From Lathyrus oleraceus (lineage: Eukaryota > Streptophyta > Magnoliopsida > Fabales > Fabaceae), in NCBI RefSeq assembly GCF_024323335.1, contig NC_066579.1:248303575-248367574 (forward strand): DNA of 64,000 nucleotides. Direction: 5' to 3'. Under the pieces are notes generated by a model. That model was not told the DNA's origin. It made no database searches and saw nothing but the letters and a program-made list of their open reading frames with translations. Shown in pieces: positions 33,711 through 45,216 of this stretch (its first letter is position 1; every line of letters starts with the position of its first letter). The position numbers were made by a program, and so were the translations under genes.

Positions 33711-35591
33711 CAAGCCCTTTTCACCCTAAAACCCTAAGTCCTAGTCCTAATGCTAATCCTAAGGTCAAATTTTGATCCTTGACTTTTGAATCTTTGTCAT
33801 TTGTCATGAATGCTTCAAACTCTATTCCAACTCATCATGTTGCAAACCCTTGTTCAACCACCATATTTCATGTGCATGTGACATGCAGAAGGAACTCAAG
33901 GCAATGCATAATGGCACACATAAAACACTAGCCAAATGGACCAAGTCAGTCCTGCCATGAACCTGCAGAAGAACTGATTTCCAACCTGCAATGTGTTGAG
34001 CCTGACACGAAGCAGAAACCAAAGGCATGGTTCAAGTGAAATGCTGCAAATAGACCATCCTGCATCACACAGGCTTGTTGCATATCCAAGTTCCTAAAAC
34101 CTGCAGCAGTCTTGAACATGCCAAGTAGAAGAATCACCATGAAACTAATGAAATACAAGGATAAATTAGTATACTTTTCCATCATGGAAATTCAGTTTGC
34201 AAGGGCATGTTATGGTCCAAGCATCCTACTACAATACCAAGGCAACAATGTATTGAGACATGTCTTGAACCACCCAAGTCATTCAACCAGTTTAGGCCAT
34301 AAGGACATGTCATATTGCCAAGTTGCAAGAACAAGTCAAGACATCAATGGGCAGTGAATAGTAGCATTCAAAGTTGGTAACCTCTGACATGATACAAGTG
34401 TGCAGAACCATTGTATGGCAAGGATGTGCATCTGTGTTCAAGACCATGGCAACAGTTCATGCACATGACATCATATTCAAATTGTATAGCATCATGTTCA
34501 AGGATTTCATCATGGCATAACAAACAACATGGCAATATTTAATCAGTAAACATACCTCAAGCTTTAACATGCACTAATACTTCAGAAACTCCTGACATGT
34601 ATTCATCCCTAAAGCAAAGCCAATCAAGCAAAGCATAACACAAGTTATGCAGTAGACCTGACACAATCAAAATCATAAAGCCAACCTGAGCCTCGAGCAA
34701 CAAGTCCATGCATCCAAGAAGCCCTACCATGGTTCATCCATGGCACCAAAGTAGACATCAAATCCAAGTTTTGTTTAAGCCACTCAATCATGTAAAGCAT
34801 ATTCATTCTAAGTTGTAGATAACAACACACCATAAGCCTACTGCAACTGACCTATAATCAAAATAAAATATCCAAAAGCCTTTCCCCCAAAATTGAATAC
34901 CAAAATACAAGACATGAAACAAAATCAAAATGGTAGATGGTCATGAGTCCACTAACCTGCTAGAAGAGCCATCAACCAAGACGGGATCCAAACAGAACCA
35001 TAAGGCCATGGTTGCAATGCCATAAGTTACAAGCTAAATCATTGATAAATTAAACACATATATCCCATGAGATGCACCAAACTATATAGACACAGAGCAA
35101 GCCGAATGGGCATCTTACAACACCAATCATCATGCCAATAGTTCAGTCATTGTCAGTAGTGAGATGGTAGAATATAAGTAGCAGGTCAACTTTTGTAAAT
35201 AAGACCCTGTAGTGTGTGAACCAGACTTTGAAACTCCATCCTGAATTATCATGGAACCAACATCAAGTTTCCCTTTTCTCAAAACAATAGAGAAAATGAC
35301 CAAGATGCAGTTGAAACAAGGCATTACCACTTTAGTAAGTCATCGAGTACAATAGCTCCACATAATTCATTCAGAATAACCTGCAGCAAACCAAAGTAAA
35401 ACTTGCATCTTAAAAACAACTAACCAATTTTGTAGTTAAACAGTTACCAACTTAGCAGGTCACCTTTGATCCAATAGCCATATCACCTAACTCTAACTCA
35501 TTATATCACCTGCAGTAGCCAGTCTATTTACCAAAGTTACTAACATTTAGAAACAACCACTTAACCAAGCGATCTAAACCAGCCAACTCCT

Positions 35592-35626
35592 AACTCAGTG
35601 AGCTAACTAACTGAACTCACTGAGTT
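35592..35626. repeat. 11-bp perfect inverted repeat upstream of the LTR G TATA box
   Basis: AACTCAGTGAG (35592-35602) and CTCACTGAGTT (35616-35626), separated by 13 bp. It ends 63 bp upstream of the TATA box. Confidence 0.8.
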
Positions 35627-35689
35627 CATCCTAACTGTTTCCCAAGCTAACTCCAAGCCTAAGTCATAACCAACTCCTAACCTACCATC

Positions 35690-35696
35690 TATAAAT
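35690..35696 (+). promoter_or_regulatory. TATA box of LTR G
   Basis: TATAAAT in CCATCTATAAATTCACACC. The surrounding sequence resembles the TATA region of LTR D (GCTATAAATTCCAG). Confidence 0.6.
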
Positions 35697-36340
35697 TCAC
35701 ACCACATCCCTCATTTCTGGACCTTGGGCTTCATCACTCTCAACTCATTGCAAACTCTCAATTTTCACTTTGCATAATCCCTCACTCCCTCACTCAGAGC
35801 TCTTCTTCTATAGGCCATTGAAGTTTCACATTGAAGCTTCAACTTGCTTGAGCTAGACCACACAGAAAACAAACTTCTCTCCATTTGTTTACTCTCAATT
35901 TCAAGAAGAAGAAGACGAAAGGAATAAAAGAGGACGGTCTGTTTCAAAGAAAGGCAAAGAAAAGGAATCAGAAGCTCATCTGAGACGTGTTTCCGGCCTT
36001 CCTCTCCGGTGAGTTAATCTCGAACCATTGAAATTTTGGATTTCATGGTTACCAAGATGTTGAATTCAGAAAGAGAAATCCAAGCCCTAAGGTTGTAGGT
36101 GTTGATTCCTTATAGTTGCCATTTAATTTGATGAAAACCACCTAGGGTTCTTCAAATGTCCGCCTTTGATTGAGCTTGTCCTTCGAGAATTTACCTAATC
36201 CATCTCCATATTCTTCACTAGTGTGGCATTATGCATTAGATGGTGGCCTTCATCTTAGCTCAGGCGCAAAGCTGTTGCCGGAGGCAACCTCCGGCAAGAT
36301 GGCCCATGGTGGCTGGCCGATGGAGTAATTTGAGTTGGTT

Positions 36341-36353
36341 GTGTCTGTGTGTA

Positions 36354-36402
<49 letters not shown>
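36341..36402. repeat. Compound (GT)n(GA)n microsatellite
   Basis: Interrupted GT repeats up to about 36371 run into GA repeats up to 36402, within LTR G. Confidence 0.92.
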
Positions 36403-36403
<1 letters not shown>

Positions 36404-38113
36404 CTTTTGGAAACTTTTTGAACTCTGCTGACTTTTCCAAGTCAAAGTCCATGGAGTTTATTTCTGGTGGGCTTGGTTTCATCCAAGCCCAATGTGATTT
36501 CAATCACACAATAGTTTCCCCTATACACCCCCCTGTGGACATTAAGTAACATGGTTTGGGCTTTGCTGAAAGCCCATACACCGTTTTTTTGCTTCTCACA
36601 CTAGTTTCCATTGCACAACCCCCTATGGCTAACATCATTTTGGTATTGGGCTTGGCTGAAGCCCATGCGTCAGTTTTTACTTTCTCACCCCATTTCATAT
36701 GTTGCACCCCCTTTTTTGTCCATTATGCATGTATTATATTTTGTTATTTTTATTAATTTATTTCTAGCATTTTAATTAGTTTAATTAGCTTGATTAGGTT
36801 AATTAGGTTAATTTTTGTAATTAGGCTTTATAATTAATTAGTTTTAGGATTTTGACTTTAGAATATTAAGATGATAATTAGAATTAATTAGGAATAATTA
36901 GATTTTAGGTGGTTTTTAGAACTTAGTTAATTTCTACACAAGTAGGTTGAAATCAAGCTTTAAAATTTAATCGATTTTAGACTATAGTTAGACATTAACT
37001 AGAATTTAATTTGTGCTAATAATTGGATTTATTTTATAAATAACCATTTTACCCTTTAGGGGTAATTTTGGGCATTTTATCCATATAATAACATGATCCC
37101 TTAGGACTAGAACTTGACATTAGAATTGTAATCAATTCCTAGCAATTGTATGTTCCCTTAGGGTTTGTACCTAGAATTTTAATCAAAACTCTGACTAACT
37201 ATGATATGATCCCTTAGGATAGTTTCTAACAATTCTAACTATTAGATTAGATTCAAACCTAGTTCCTTAAATAAAAATAAACCCATGATTAAGTTGATCA
37301 AAAGCAATTTTGACAAATTAAATCCTTTGAACTTGTGTAATCCCACAGTCTAATTTGAGTGACCAAAAGGCCCTTGGTCACTTAATAAGACTTTTCTTCT
37401 AAGCTGTGGAGCTCGAAGCCTTAAGTCAAGATTCTCAACGAGGCATACCCAGTCATGCTAAGTAGTGGATAATACAAGCATATCAAAGGTGGCATCTTCA
37501 AAAGCTTGTCAAATCAAAGTTGGAGTTGTACGACACGAGCCCTAAGCAATAGAGAAGGAGTGGGACTCGAGAAATCCTACCCCCATTCAGAATATCTTTG
37601 GGTATGGGACGAATGACCCAACACTCATCGTATTCACCTTTGGGTATCAGTTAAAGTTGTTTCCCTCTATGGTACGAATCTCATTTATCTTATGGTTCCA
37701 ATACATTTTCACCTTTCGGTTTCAAACAACACTTCTTCAGTCATTTGTCACCAGATACCCAATCCCGTGACCTTGGTCACTTCATTCCATTCGTTTACAT
37801 GATACATTCATATTCTACCTTCCTTCACTCTATGTGATATACCAGTTATCTTCGAACCAAACACACTACCTCTTTGTGCTCCTTCTTGCGTCACCTTGTG
37901 AACCAATAGGTGTTTGGGACTGTGCCCAAACACCTATTTCTTCGTCTTTTCGGCTTTACCCTATAGCGGCGGTCCTACTAGCCCGCGTATTGGTAATAGC
38001 CACCTTAGTTTTGGGTTCATCTTTTCACCCTTGTTGGAGTTCAAAACACTCAATTCTTTGGTTCAGATCATACTTTGATCACACTTCTTTCCACCTCCAG
38101 CCTCTAGTTCCTT

Positions 38114-38159
38114 GAACTACGAAGCTCTGAATTCCTCATTGCACTATGAGGATACGTAG
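38114..38159 (+). other. Conserved LTR stem-loop (G copy)
   Basis: GAACTACG start; outer stem CTACG (38117-38121) with CGTAG (38155-38159); inner stem TCCTCAT (38133-38139) with ATGAGGA (38146-38152). The inner stem differs from copy A at one base on each side, and both pair. Confidence 0.75.
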
Positions 38160-38294
38160 GCATGAGGGCCCAAATCCTCATCGAGCACTTTATCTATTTC
38201 TCTTCCTTTCCCTTCTTTCCTTTGTGAGTAATCTTAGATATAACACTTATTCGAGCGAGAACAATCAAAAAGGTTCCCATGGAGTACCATAGAT

Positions 38295-38420
38295 GTTTGG
38301 GGTGCTAATACCCTCCCCTTGCATAACCGACTTCCTTACCCAGCATATCTCTTTCCCCGGGTTTTATCAATGTTTTCCATTTCCTTTTGGAATAACTAAA
38401 GTTCAATGGCGACTCTGTTG
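38295..38420 (+). other. Conserved tail block of Ogre-type LTR (G copy)
   Basis: TTGGGGTGCTAATACC, CCCCTTGCATAACCGACTT, TTTTGGAATAACTAAAG and TGGCGACTCTGTTG at 38407-38420. The final 25 bp to the LTR end are shorter than in A and F and lack GCGACA, so the end may be slightly deleted. Confidence 0.7.
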
Positions 38421-38445
38421 TATGCTCGAGCGTGAGAAATGTTCA

Positions 38446-39875
38446 GGTATATTTCCGCTAGCTTCACCTACCATGCCTGCCAGATTCCCATGGGGAATGC
38501 TACCAAATTTTGTGCCTGAAGGGTATGCCCCCATATTTGCTTCTGTGCTGACATCTAGTCAGGTCCTGTCAATGCCTCCTTCTATTGTTCATACTAGGCC
38601 ACTAGTCGAGGACACCATTTACCACTCTAAGCCGTCTGAAGGTCTAGATGTTTATAAGAAGATGGACAAAATGAAGGATCAGTTTCTTGAATTGTACAAG
38701 AAATTGAAGACTCTGAGAGGAAAATATATGTTTGGGAAGAGTGTTGTTGAACTCTGTTTGGTTCCCAACGTCAAGATTCCAGTGAAATTCAAGGTCCCAG
38801 ACTTTGAAAAATACAAAGGAATAATTGTATGTTGAGCCATCTAATTATGTATGCCAAGAAAATGTCTACTCAAACTGATAACGACGAACTGCTTATTCAT
38901 TATTTCTAGGATAGTCTGACTGGAGCTGCCCTTAGATGGTACATGGGCCTAGACAGTGCTAGCATCTATACTTTCAACGACTTGGGTGAGGCCTTTGTCA
39001 AATAGTACAAGTATAATGTGGATATGGCGCCAGATAGAGATCAGTTGAGGTCTATGTCTCAGAAGGACAAAGATACGTTCAAAGAATATGCCTAGAGATG
39101 GAGGGAGTTAGCTGCTCAGATTAGTCCACCTTTGGAGGAAAAAGGAGATGACTAAGATTTTCTTGAAGACATTGAATTCATTTTACTATGAATGAATGAT
39201 TGCTAGTGCCCCCAATGATTTTACCGAGATGGTAAACATGGGGATGAGGTTGGAAGAAGGAGTCCATGAGGGACATATCTCCAAAGACGAAGCATCAACA
39301 AGTAAGAAGTATGGTGGGAGTTTCTCTAAAAAGAAGGAAGGATAATCTAATGCAGTATCAGTTGGGAGGCAGAGGAGACCTCATGTGAGGAAGAATTCTC
39401 AGTCTCGACAACATCAACATCAAGTCTCATAAGTAATTCCAGTCTTTTCTAACAATCCAACCAATCAATCAGTTCCTATTCAACACCAACAACATTAACA
39501 ACAACCGTAATAACGTACCAACTACAACAACAACAACAATCATCAGCAAAATTTTGAAATGAAAAAGGTGTCTTTTTACCCTATTCCTATGACATATACA
39601 AAGCTATATTCGTCCTTGGTAATCAAGAATCTTATCAAACCAAGGAATCCTCCTCAAATACCTGAGCCACTACCATGGTGGTTCAAACTGGACTTACACT
39701 GTGCTTTTCACCAGGGAGCCCCTAGTCATGACATTGAAAACTATTACCCTTTGAAATATGAAGTCCAAAAGCTTGTAAAAAGTGGTATGGTTTCATTTGA
39801 GGATAGAGCGCCGAATGTGAAAGCCAACTCGTTGCCTGATCATGGTAACGCTTATGTCGTATCCGTAGATCATTA
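38446..39875 (+). pseudogene. gag: Gag of element B, remainder
   Basis: It continues gag after LTR G: PLASPTMPARFPWGMLPNFV, then the core words ELCLVPNVKIPVKFKVPDFE, LLIHYF, GAALRWYMGLD and WRELAAQI, all matching gag A. A frameshift near 38827 and stops near 38909, 39004, 39093 and 39155 break it. The zinc-binding motif near 39700 reads CAFHQGAPSHDIENY, with the last Cys replaced by Tyr. A poly-Asn/Gln stretch lies near 39500-39545. Confidence 0.8.
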
Positions 39876-41503
39876 GTGGAGATGCATAGAACTTTATGTT
39901 TGATTAGTGATTGTGAACATGACCATGATGGTTGTGTCATTTGCAGTATGAACCCACGTAGGTGTATAATTGTCAAGAGAGATATTCAAAAGTTGATGGA
40001 GGAGAAGGTCATTCAGATTCAACACTCAAGGGATATGGGAGATGATGTAAACATCACCGTGCTAGTTTTCAAGACCCCCGAGTGGGTAGTCATCCAATTC
40101 AATAAAAATAACAATAATAAGGTCAATAGATCAGTATCACCGTTGGTTATACGGTTAGCGGCCCATGTCCCCTATGCATCTAATAAAGCTGTGCCATGTC
40201 AGTAGAATTCCACAATGATTGAAAAGGGTCAAGAGGTTCCTCTCCCAGTTGCAGATTCAGTGGTGAATATCACATATGTAGTGAAGGTGACCCGTAGTGG
40301 TCGTGTGTTCAGTCCGATTTTTCCTTAGATTGTAGAGGATGTTTCAATGGGTAAGAAGGCAGAAGTTCCTACAGTTAATCTAGTTAGTGCTCCAACGTGT
40401 CAGTCTGGTGAATCTAGCAAGTTGAAGACTAATGATGATAAGGTATTACGATTGATTAAGAGGATCGAGTTCATAGTTGTGGAGCAATTTCTTCAAACAC
40501 CGTCGAGGATCTTCGTGTTGTCATTGTTAATGAATCTAGAGGCACACAGGGAAGCCTTGCAGATAGTGTTGGAACAGGCTTTTGTGGAACACGATGTTAC
40601 TATGGATCAGTTTGACCACATTGTTACCAACATCACTTATTGTAACAACTTGAGCTTCTATGACGAAGAACTTCCTGAGGAAGGTAGGAATCACATTTTA
40701 GCGCTCCATATTTCAATAAATTGCAACGAGGATGCTTTTTCCAATGTTTTGGTTGACATTGGTTCATCGTTGAATGTGTTTCCTAAATCAACCCTAGCGA
40801 GACTTTCCTATCAAGGCACCCCGATAAGGTACAACGACGTGATTATTAAAGCGTTTGATGGTTCTCGAAAAATCGTCATTGGAGAAGTGGACCTTCCAAT
40901 TAAGATAGGTCCAAGTGATTTTCAAATTACTTTCCAAGTAATGGATATTCACCCTGCCTATAGTTGTTTATTGGGAAGGTGTTGGATTCATGAAGATGGC
41001 GTTGTGACGTCTACTTTGCACCAAAAGCTGAAACTTGTGAAGAACGACAAGCTTGTCATTGTGGATGGAGAGAAAGCATTGTTGGTAAGCCATTTGTCAT
41101 TGTTTTCTTATGTTGATGTTGAGGAGGAAGTTGGAACATCGTTCCAAGCTTTTTCCATTGTCGATGAATTGAAGAAGGTTGGGGGCACCCATGTCTTCTT
41201 GAAGGATGCAAGAGAGATTGTTCAGACTGGTAGCGCTGACAGATGGGGCCGTGTTGTGGAAGTCGTTGAGAATAAGAACAAAGTAGGCATGGGATTTTAG
41301 CAAGGGCCATTCAACTCCAATGTCAAGGCTATGAAAGAAGTTTTCCGCAGTGGAGGGTTCATTTACAAGGATGATCAACACTCAGCTGCCATTATTGAAG
41401 ACAGCGACAATGAAGATGAGCCTTACACCAACTTTGTAACGCACAACCAAACTTGCAACAATTGGGTTGCTGTTGATGTTCCTATTGTTATGCATCACTC
41501 TAA
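39876..41503 (+). pseudogene. Element B protease region (exon before the intron)
   Basis: A linker (39876-40346) leads into the aspartic protease frame 40347-41503. The active-site word is LVDIGSSLNVFP near 40750 (family form DTG or DNG; Ile here), followed by the conserved YSCLLGRCWIHEDGVVTSTL near 40960. Stops occur near 40203, 40327 and 41298. The frame then runs to 41503, where a GT donor falls inside a Lys codon. The stop TAA at 41505-41507 would be removed by splicing. Confidence 0.82.
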
Positions 41504-41752
41504 GTAATTTGTTGCTTTATTATTTTTAGAAAATCCGTCTCCTATGCCTAAGGGAGAAGTGAACATTGTTGGGCATTTTTTTATAATCATCAATAAAAGA
41601 CAATTTTATACATCCACATCTATGATGTTTTACTTTTTGCTTTTTCTGAAAATGGTAATCACAAAAAACATAAATAAATAATAACCTCCTATCTACATAA
41701 TATTTGTTTGCACTCCATTTCTCTAAAATCAAAATATCAAATCATTATGCAG
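41504..41752 (+). other. Spliceosomal intron of the Ogre pol ORF (249 bp)
   Basis: The donor TCTAA|GTAATTTG (GT at 41504) and acceptor ATTATGCAG|GCTGG (AG at 41751-41752) flank an AT-rich segment with stops in all frames. Joining the exons restores AAG (Lys) and keeps the frame, giving a protein that continues LVLKPIEYNDLTPSP, in frame with the RT at 42228. Ogre elements are known to carry an intron between protease and RT. Confidence 0.88.
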
Positions 41753-42956
41753 GCTGGTTCTCAAACCCATTGAATATAATGATCTTACTCCCTCTCCAAA
41801 CTTTGGTTTCTCTGTGTTTGAAGTCGAGGAAGAAAATGATGATGAAGAAGTATCTGATGAGCTATCCCTTTTGCTTGAGCACGAGGAGAAATCCACTTAG
41901 CTATTTGAAGAGCAGATTGAACTGGTCAACTTGGGTTCTGATGATGATATGAAGGAAGTCAATATTGGGTCTCAACTGTGTCCATAGGCTAAGAAGGGGT
42001 TGATTGATCTTCTTCGAGAATATTCTAATGTGATTGCTTGGACCTATCAAGACATGCCTAGTTTGGATTCTTAGATTGTGGAGCATAGATTGCCGTTGAA
42101 GCCAGAATGCCCACTGATCAAACAGAAGTTGAGAAGAACTCATCCTGATATGGCAGTGAAGATCAAAGAGGAAGTGCAAAAATAGATTGATGCGGGGTTC
42201 CTTGTTACCTTCGAATATTCGCAATGGGTGGCCAATATTGTGCTTGTTTCTAAGAAAGATGGAAAAGCATGTACGTGTGTTGATTATAGATACTTGCACA
42301 AAGCTAGTCCAGAAGTTGAATTTCCTCTGCCACACATTGATATTTTGGTAGACGATACAACTAAATTCAAAGTATTTTCGTTTATGGACGGATTTTCCGA
42401 TTATAATCATATAAAGATGGCACTTCAAGATATGGAGAAGACCATATTCATTACACCTTGGGGAACATTTTGTTATCAAGTGATGCCCTTCGGTTTAAAG
42501 AATGCTGGTGCAACGTACCAGAGAGCTATGACCACTCTTTTTAATGACATGGTGCATAAAGACATTGAAGTTTATGTTGATGATATGATTGCTAAATCAA
42601 GTGATGAAGAAGAGTATGTTAAGCATATGTTGAAGTTATTCCAACGTTTGAGGAAGTATAAACTCTGCATGAATCCCAATAAGTGTACTTATGGTGTTCG
42701 TTCTAGTAAGTTGTTGGGCTTCATTGTCAGCAAGGAGGGTATTGAGGTTGATCATGCCAAGGTCAAAGCAATACAAGAAATGCTTACGCCCAAAACTGAG
42801 AAGCAAGTCATATGTTTTCTCGACCACTTGAACTATATCTCTAGATTTATATCACATATGACTGCCACATGTGCGCCTATATTCAAGCTCCTTCGGAAAG
42901 ATCAGTCTTGTGATTGGACCGAGGATTGCCAGAAAGCTTTTGATAATATCAAATAA
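41753..42956 (+). pseudogene. Element B reverse transcriptase
   Basis: It starts with an acidic linker (EVEEENDDEEVSDELSLLLE), then VIAWTYQDMPSL and the RT fingers IVLVSKKDGKACTCVDYR, the palm PFGLKNAGATYQRAM and the catalytic YVDDMIAKSSDEEEYVKH near 42570-42600. The connection domain includes NKCTYGVRSSKLLGFIVSKE. Stops near 41898, 41986, 42073 and 42183 and a TAA at 42954 break it; a frameshift follows. Both catalytic aspartates of YVDD remain. Confidence 0.88.
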
Positions 42957-43870
42957 TATCTGCTTGAGCCTCGATTCTGTCATCGCTTGTTGAAGGAAGA
43001 CCATTGATCATGTATTTGACTGTACTTGAAGAGAGTATGGGTTATGTTCTTGGTTAACAAGATGAGTCTGGGAAGAAAGAATATGCAATTTACTACCTCA
43101 GTAAGAAGTTCATCGATTGTGAGACTCGGTATTCTATGCTTGAAAAGACATGTTACGCATTGGCTTGGGTTGCTAAGCATCTGCGCCAGTATATGTTAAA
43201 TCATGCTACTTGATTGATATCCAAAATGGATCCAATCAAGTACATTTTTGAGAAGCCTGCTTTAACTGGGAGGATTACCCGTTGGCAGATGTTAATATCT
43301 GAGTACGATATTGAATACCGATCTCAAAAAGCTATTAAAGGTTGTGTCTTGGCTGGCCATTTGGCTCACGAACCCATTGAAGATTATCATTTAGTGCAAT
43401 ATGATTTTCCTGACAAAGAGATTTTGTACTTGAAGATGAAAGATTATGATGAACCATTGCTTGAAGAAGGGCCAGAACTTGATTCCCGTTGGGGCATGGT
43501 ATTTGATGGAGATGTTAATTCATATGGTAATGACATTGGGGAAGTAATTATTACTCCTCAAGGCACGCATTTTCCATTTACAGCTAGATTAACCTTCAAT
43601 TGTAAAAACAATATCGCTGAGTATAAAGCTTGTATTATGGGGCTTGAAGAGGTCATTGATCTCAGAATTAAATATCTTGATGTCTATGGAGATTCAACTT
43701 TGGTTGTGAATCAAATCAAAGGTGAATAAGAGACGAATCAACCCGGTTTGATACCATATAGAGATTATGCGAGGAGGATATCAACTTTCTTTACAAAGGT
43801 TGAGTTTCATTATATCCCTCGAGATGAAAACCAGATGTCATAGGCTCTTGCAACATTGGCTTCCATGATT
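42957..43870 (+). pseudogene. Element B RNase H and archaeal-type RNase H
   Basis: The first, degenerate RNase H is seen as AIYYLSKKF-like and ETRYSMLEKTCYALAWVAKH words near 43090-43180 in shifted frames. The second, archaeal-type domain is clear: WGMVFDGDVNSYGNDIGEVI (Asp in FDG), FTARLTFNCKNNIAEYKACI (Glu) and VYGDSTLVVNQIKGE (Asp). Tat-lineage elements have both. Stops lie near 43212, 43727 and 43840. Confidence 0.82.
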
Positions 43871-45216
43871 ATGCTGAAATTTTGGAATGAAGTTCCTAAT
43901 TTGACTATGATGCGTCTTGACAGGCCAACTCATATATTTGCCATTGAAGAAGTCCAAGATGAAAAGCTTTGGTATTATGATATCAAGTGTTTCCTTCAAA
44001 GTCAAATATACCCTCCTGGGGCATCTTTGAAAGATAAGAAGACTTTGAGAAGATTAGCTGGTAACTTCTACCTAAATGGTGATGTGCTTTACAAGAGAAA
44101 TTTTAATATGGTTTTGCTCAGATACGTGGATAGACACGAAGCAGGCCTATTGATGACGGAAGTCCATGAAGGTTCCTTTGGTACTCATTCCAATGGAAAT
44201 GCTATGACAAAGAAGATGTTGAGAGCATGTTACTATTGGCTGACAATGAAATCTGATTGTTGCAAGCTTGTGAAGAAGTGTCATAAGTTTCAAATTTATG
44301 CAAATAAGATTCATGTTCCATCAACACCGTTGAATGTAATTTCCTCTCCATGGCCCTTCTCCATGTGGGGAATTGATATGATTGGCATGATCGAGCCCAA
44401 AGCTTTAAATGGACATCGTTTCATTCTGGTAGTTATTGATTACTTTACAAAGTGGGTTGAAGAGGTAATATATGCAAATGTGACCAAGTAGGTGGTGGTC
44501 CAGTTTATAAAGAATCAAATCACGTGTCGTTATGGTGTGCCAAATAAGATCATTACTGATAATGGATTGAACTTGAATAATAATATGGTGGAAGCTCTTT
44601 GCAAAGACTTCAAGATTGCACATCACAATTCTTCTCCCTATAGTCCCAAGATGAATGGGGATGTTGAAGCTGCGAATAAGAAAATTAAGAAGATCATTCA
44701 GAAGATGGTTGTGACATACAAAGATTGGCATGAGATGCTCCATTTTCTTTGCATGGGTACCATACATCCATATACACTTCAACAGGGGCTACCCCTTTCT
44801 CTCTCGTTTATGATATGGAAGTTGTGCTCTCCGTGGAGGTTGAGATCCCATCATTGTGTGTTTTGATGGAAGCCAAGTTGACAGAAGCTGAATGGTGTCA
44901 AACCAGATATGACTAGCTGAATTTGATTGAAGAGAAAAGATTAACTACCATGTGCCATGGTCAGTTGTATCAGCAAAGAATGAAGAAATCTTTTGATAAG
45001 AAGGTCAAGCCTCGTGTGTTCAGAGAAGTTGACCTCGTGCTGAAGAAGATCTTATCCTTCAAACCTGATGCTAGGGGCAAGTGGACTCCTAATTATGAAG
45101 GCCCATAGGTTATTAAGAGAGCCTTTTCAAGCGGTGCTTTGATTCTTACGGCTATGGATGGTGAAGAGTTCACTCGTCATGTGAATACCGATGCAGTCAA
45201 GAAATATTTCGACTAA
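43871..45216 (+). pseudogene. Element B integrase
   Basis: The zinc-binding part contains HEGSFGTHSNGNAMTKKM and CHKF, where the last Cys is Phe. The core has WGIDMIGMIEPK (Asp), IITDNGLNLNNN (Asp) and PKMNGDVEAANKKIKKI (Glu). A TAG lies at 44489-44491 and a frameshift near 44745. The C-terminus ends DAVKKYFD at 45216, as in element C (5549). It is followed by the conserved non-coding block. Confidence 0.87.

Larger units (their letters stand above)
32602..38445 (+). mobile_element. Solo Ogre-type LTR G (about 5.84 kb) inserted in gag B
   Basis: It starts TGTTGTACCCCAAAATTT, matching the TGTNNNACCCC pattern, and carries the conserved tail block near its right end. No PBS, gag or pol follows; the next sequence is the continuation of gag B, so this is a solo LTR left by LTR-LTR recombination. 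Flanks are CCTAT and GGTAT, so the target duplication is degenerate or the ends are off by a few bases. 36403-38110 is AT-rich with no feature I can name. Confidence 0.8.

Noticed and set aside
36341..36402. GAGA/GT tract as a regulatory element
   Set aside because: A compound microsatellite with slippage-type interruptions is enough to explain it.
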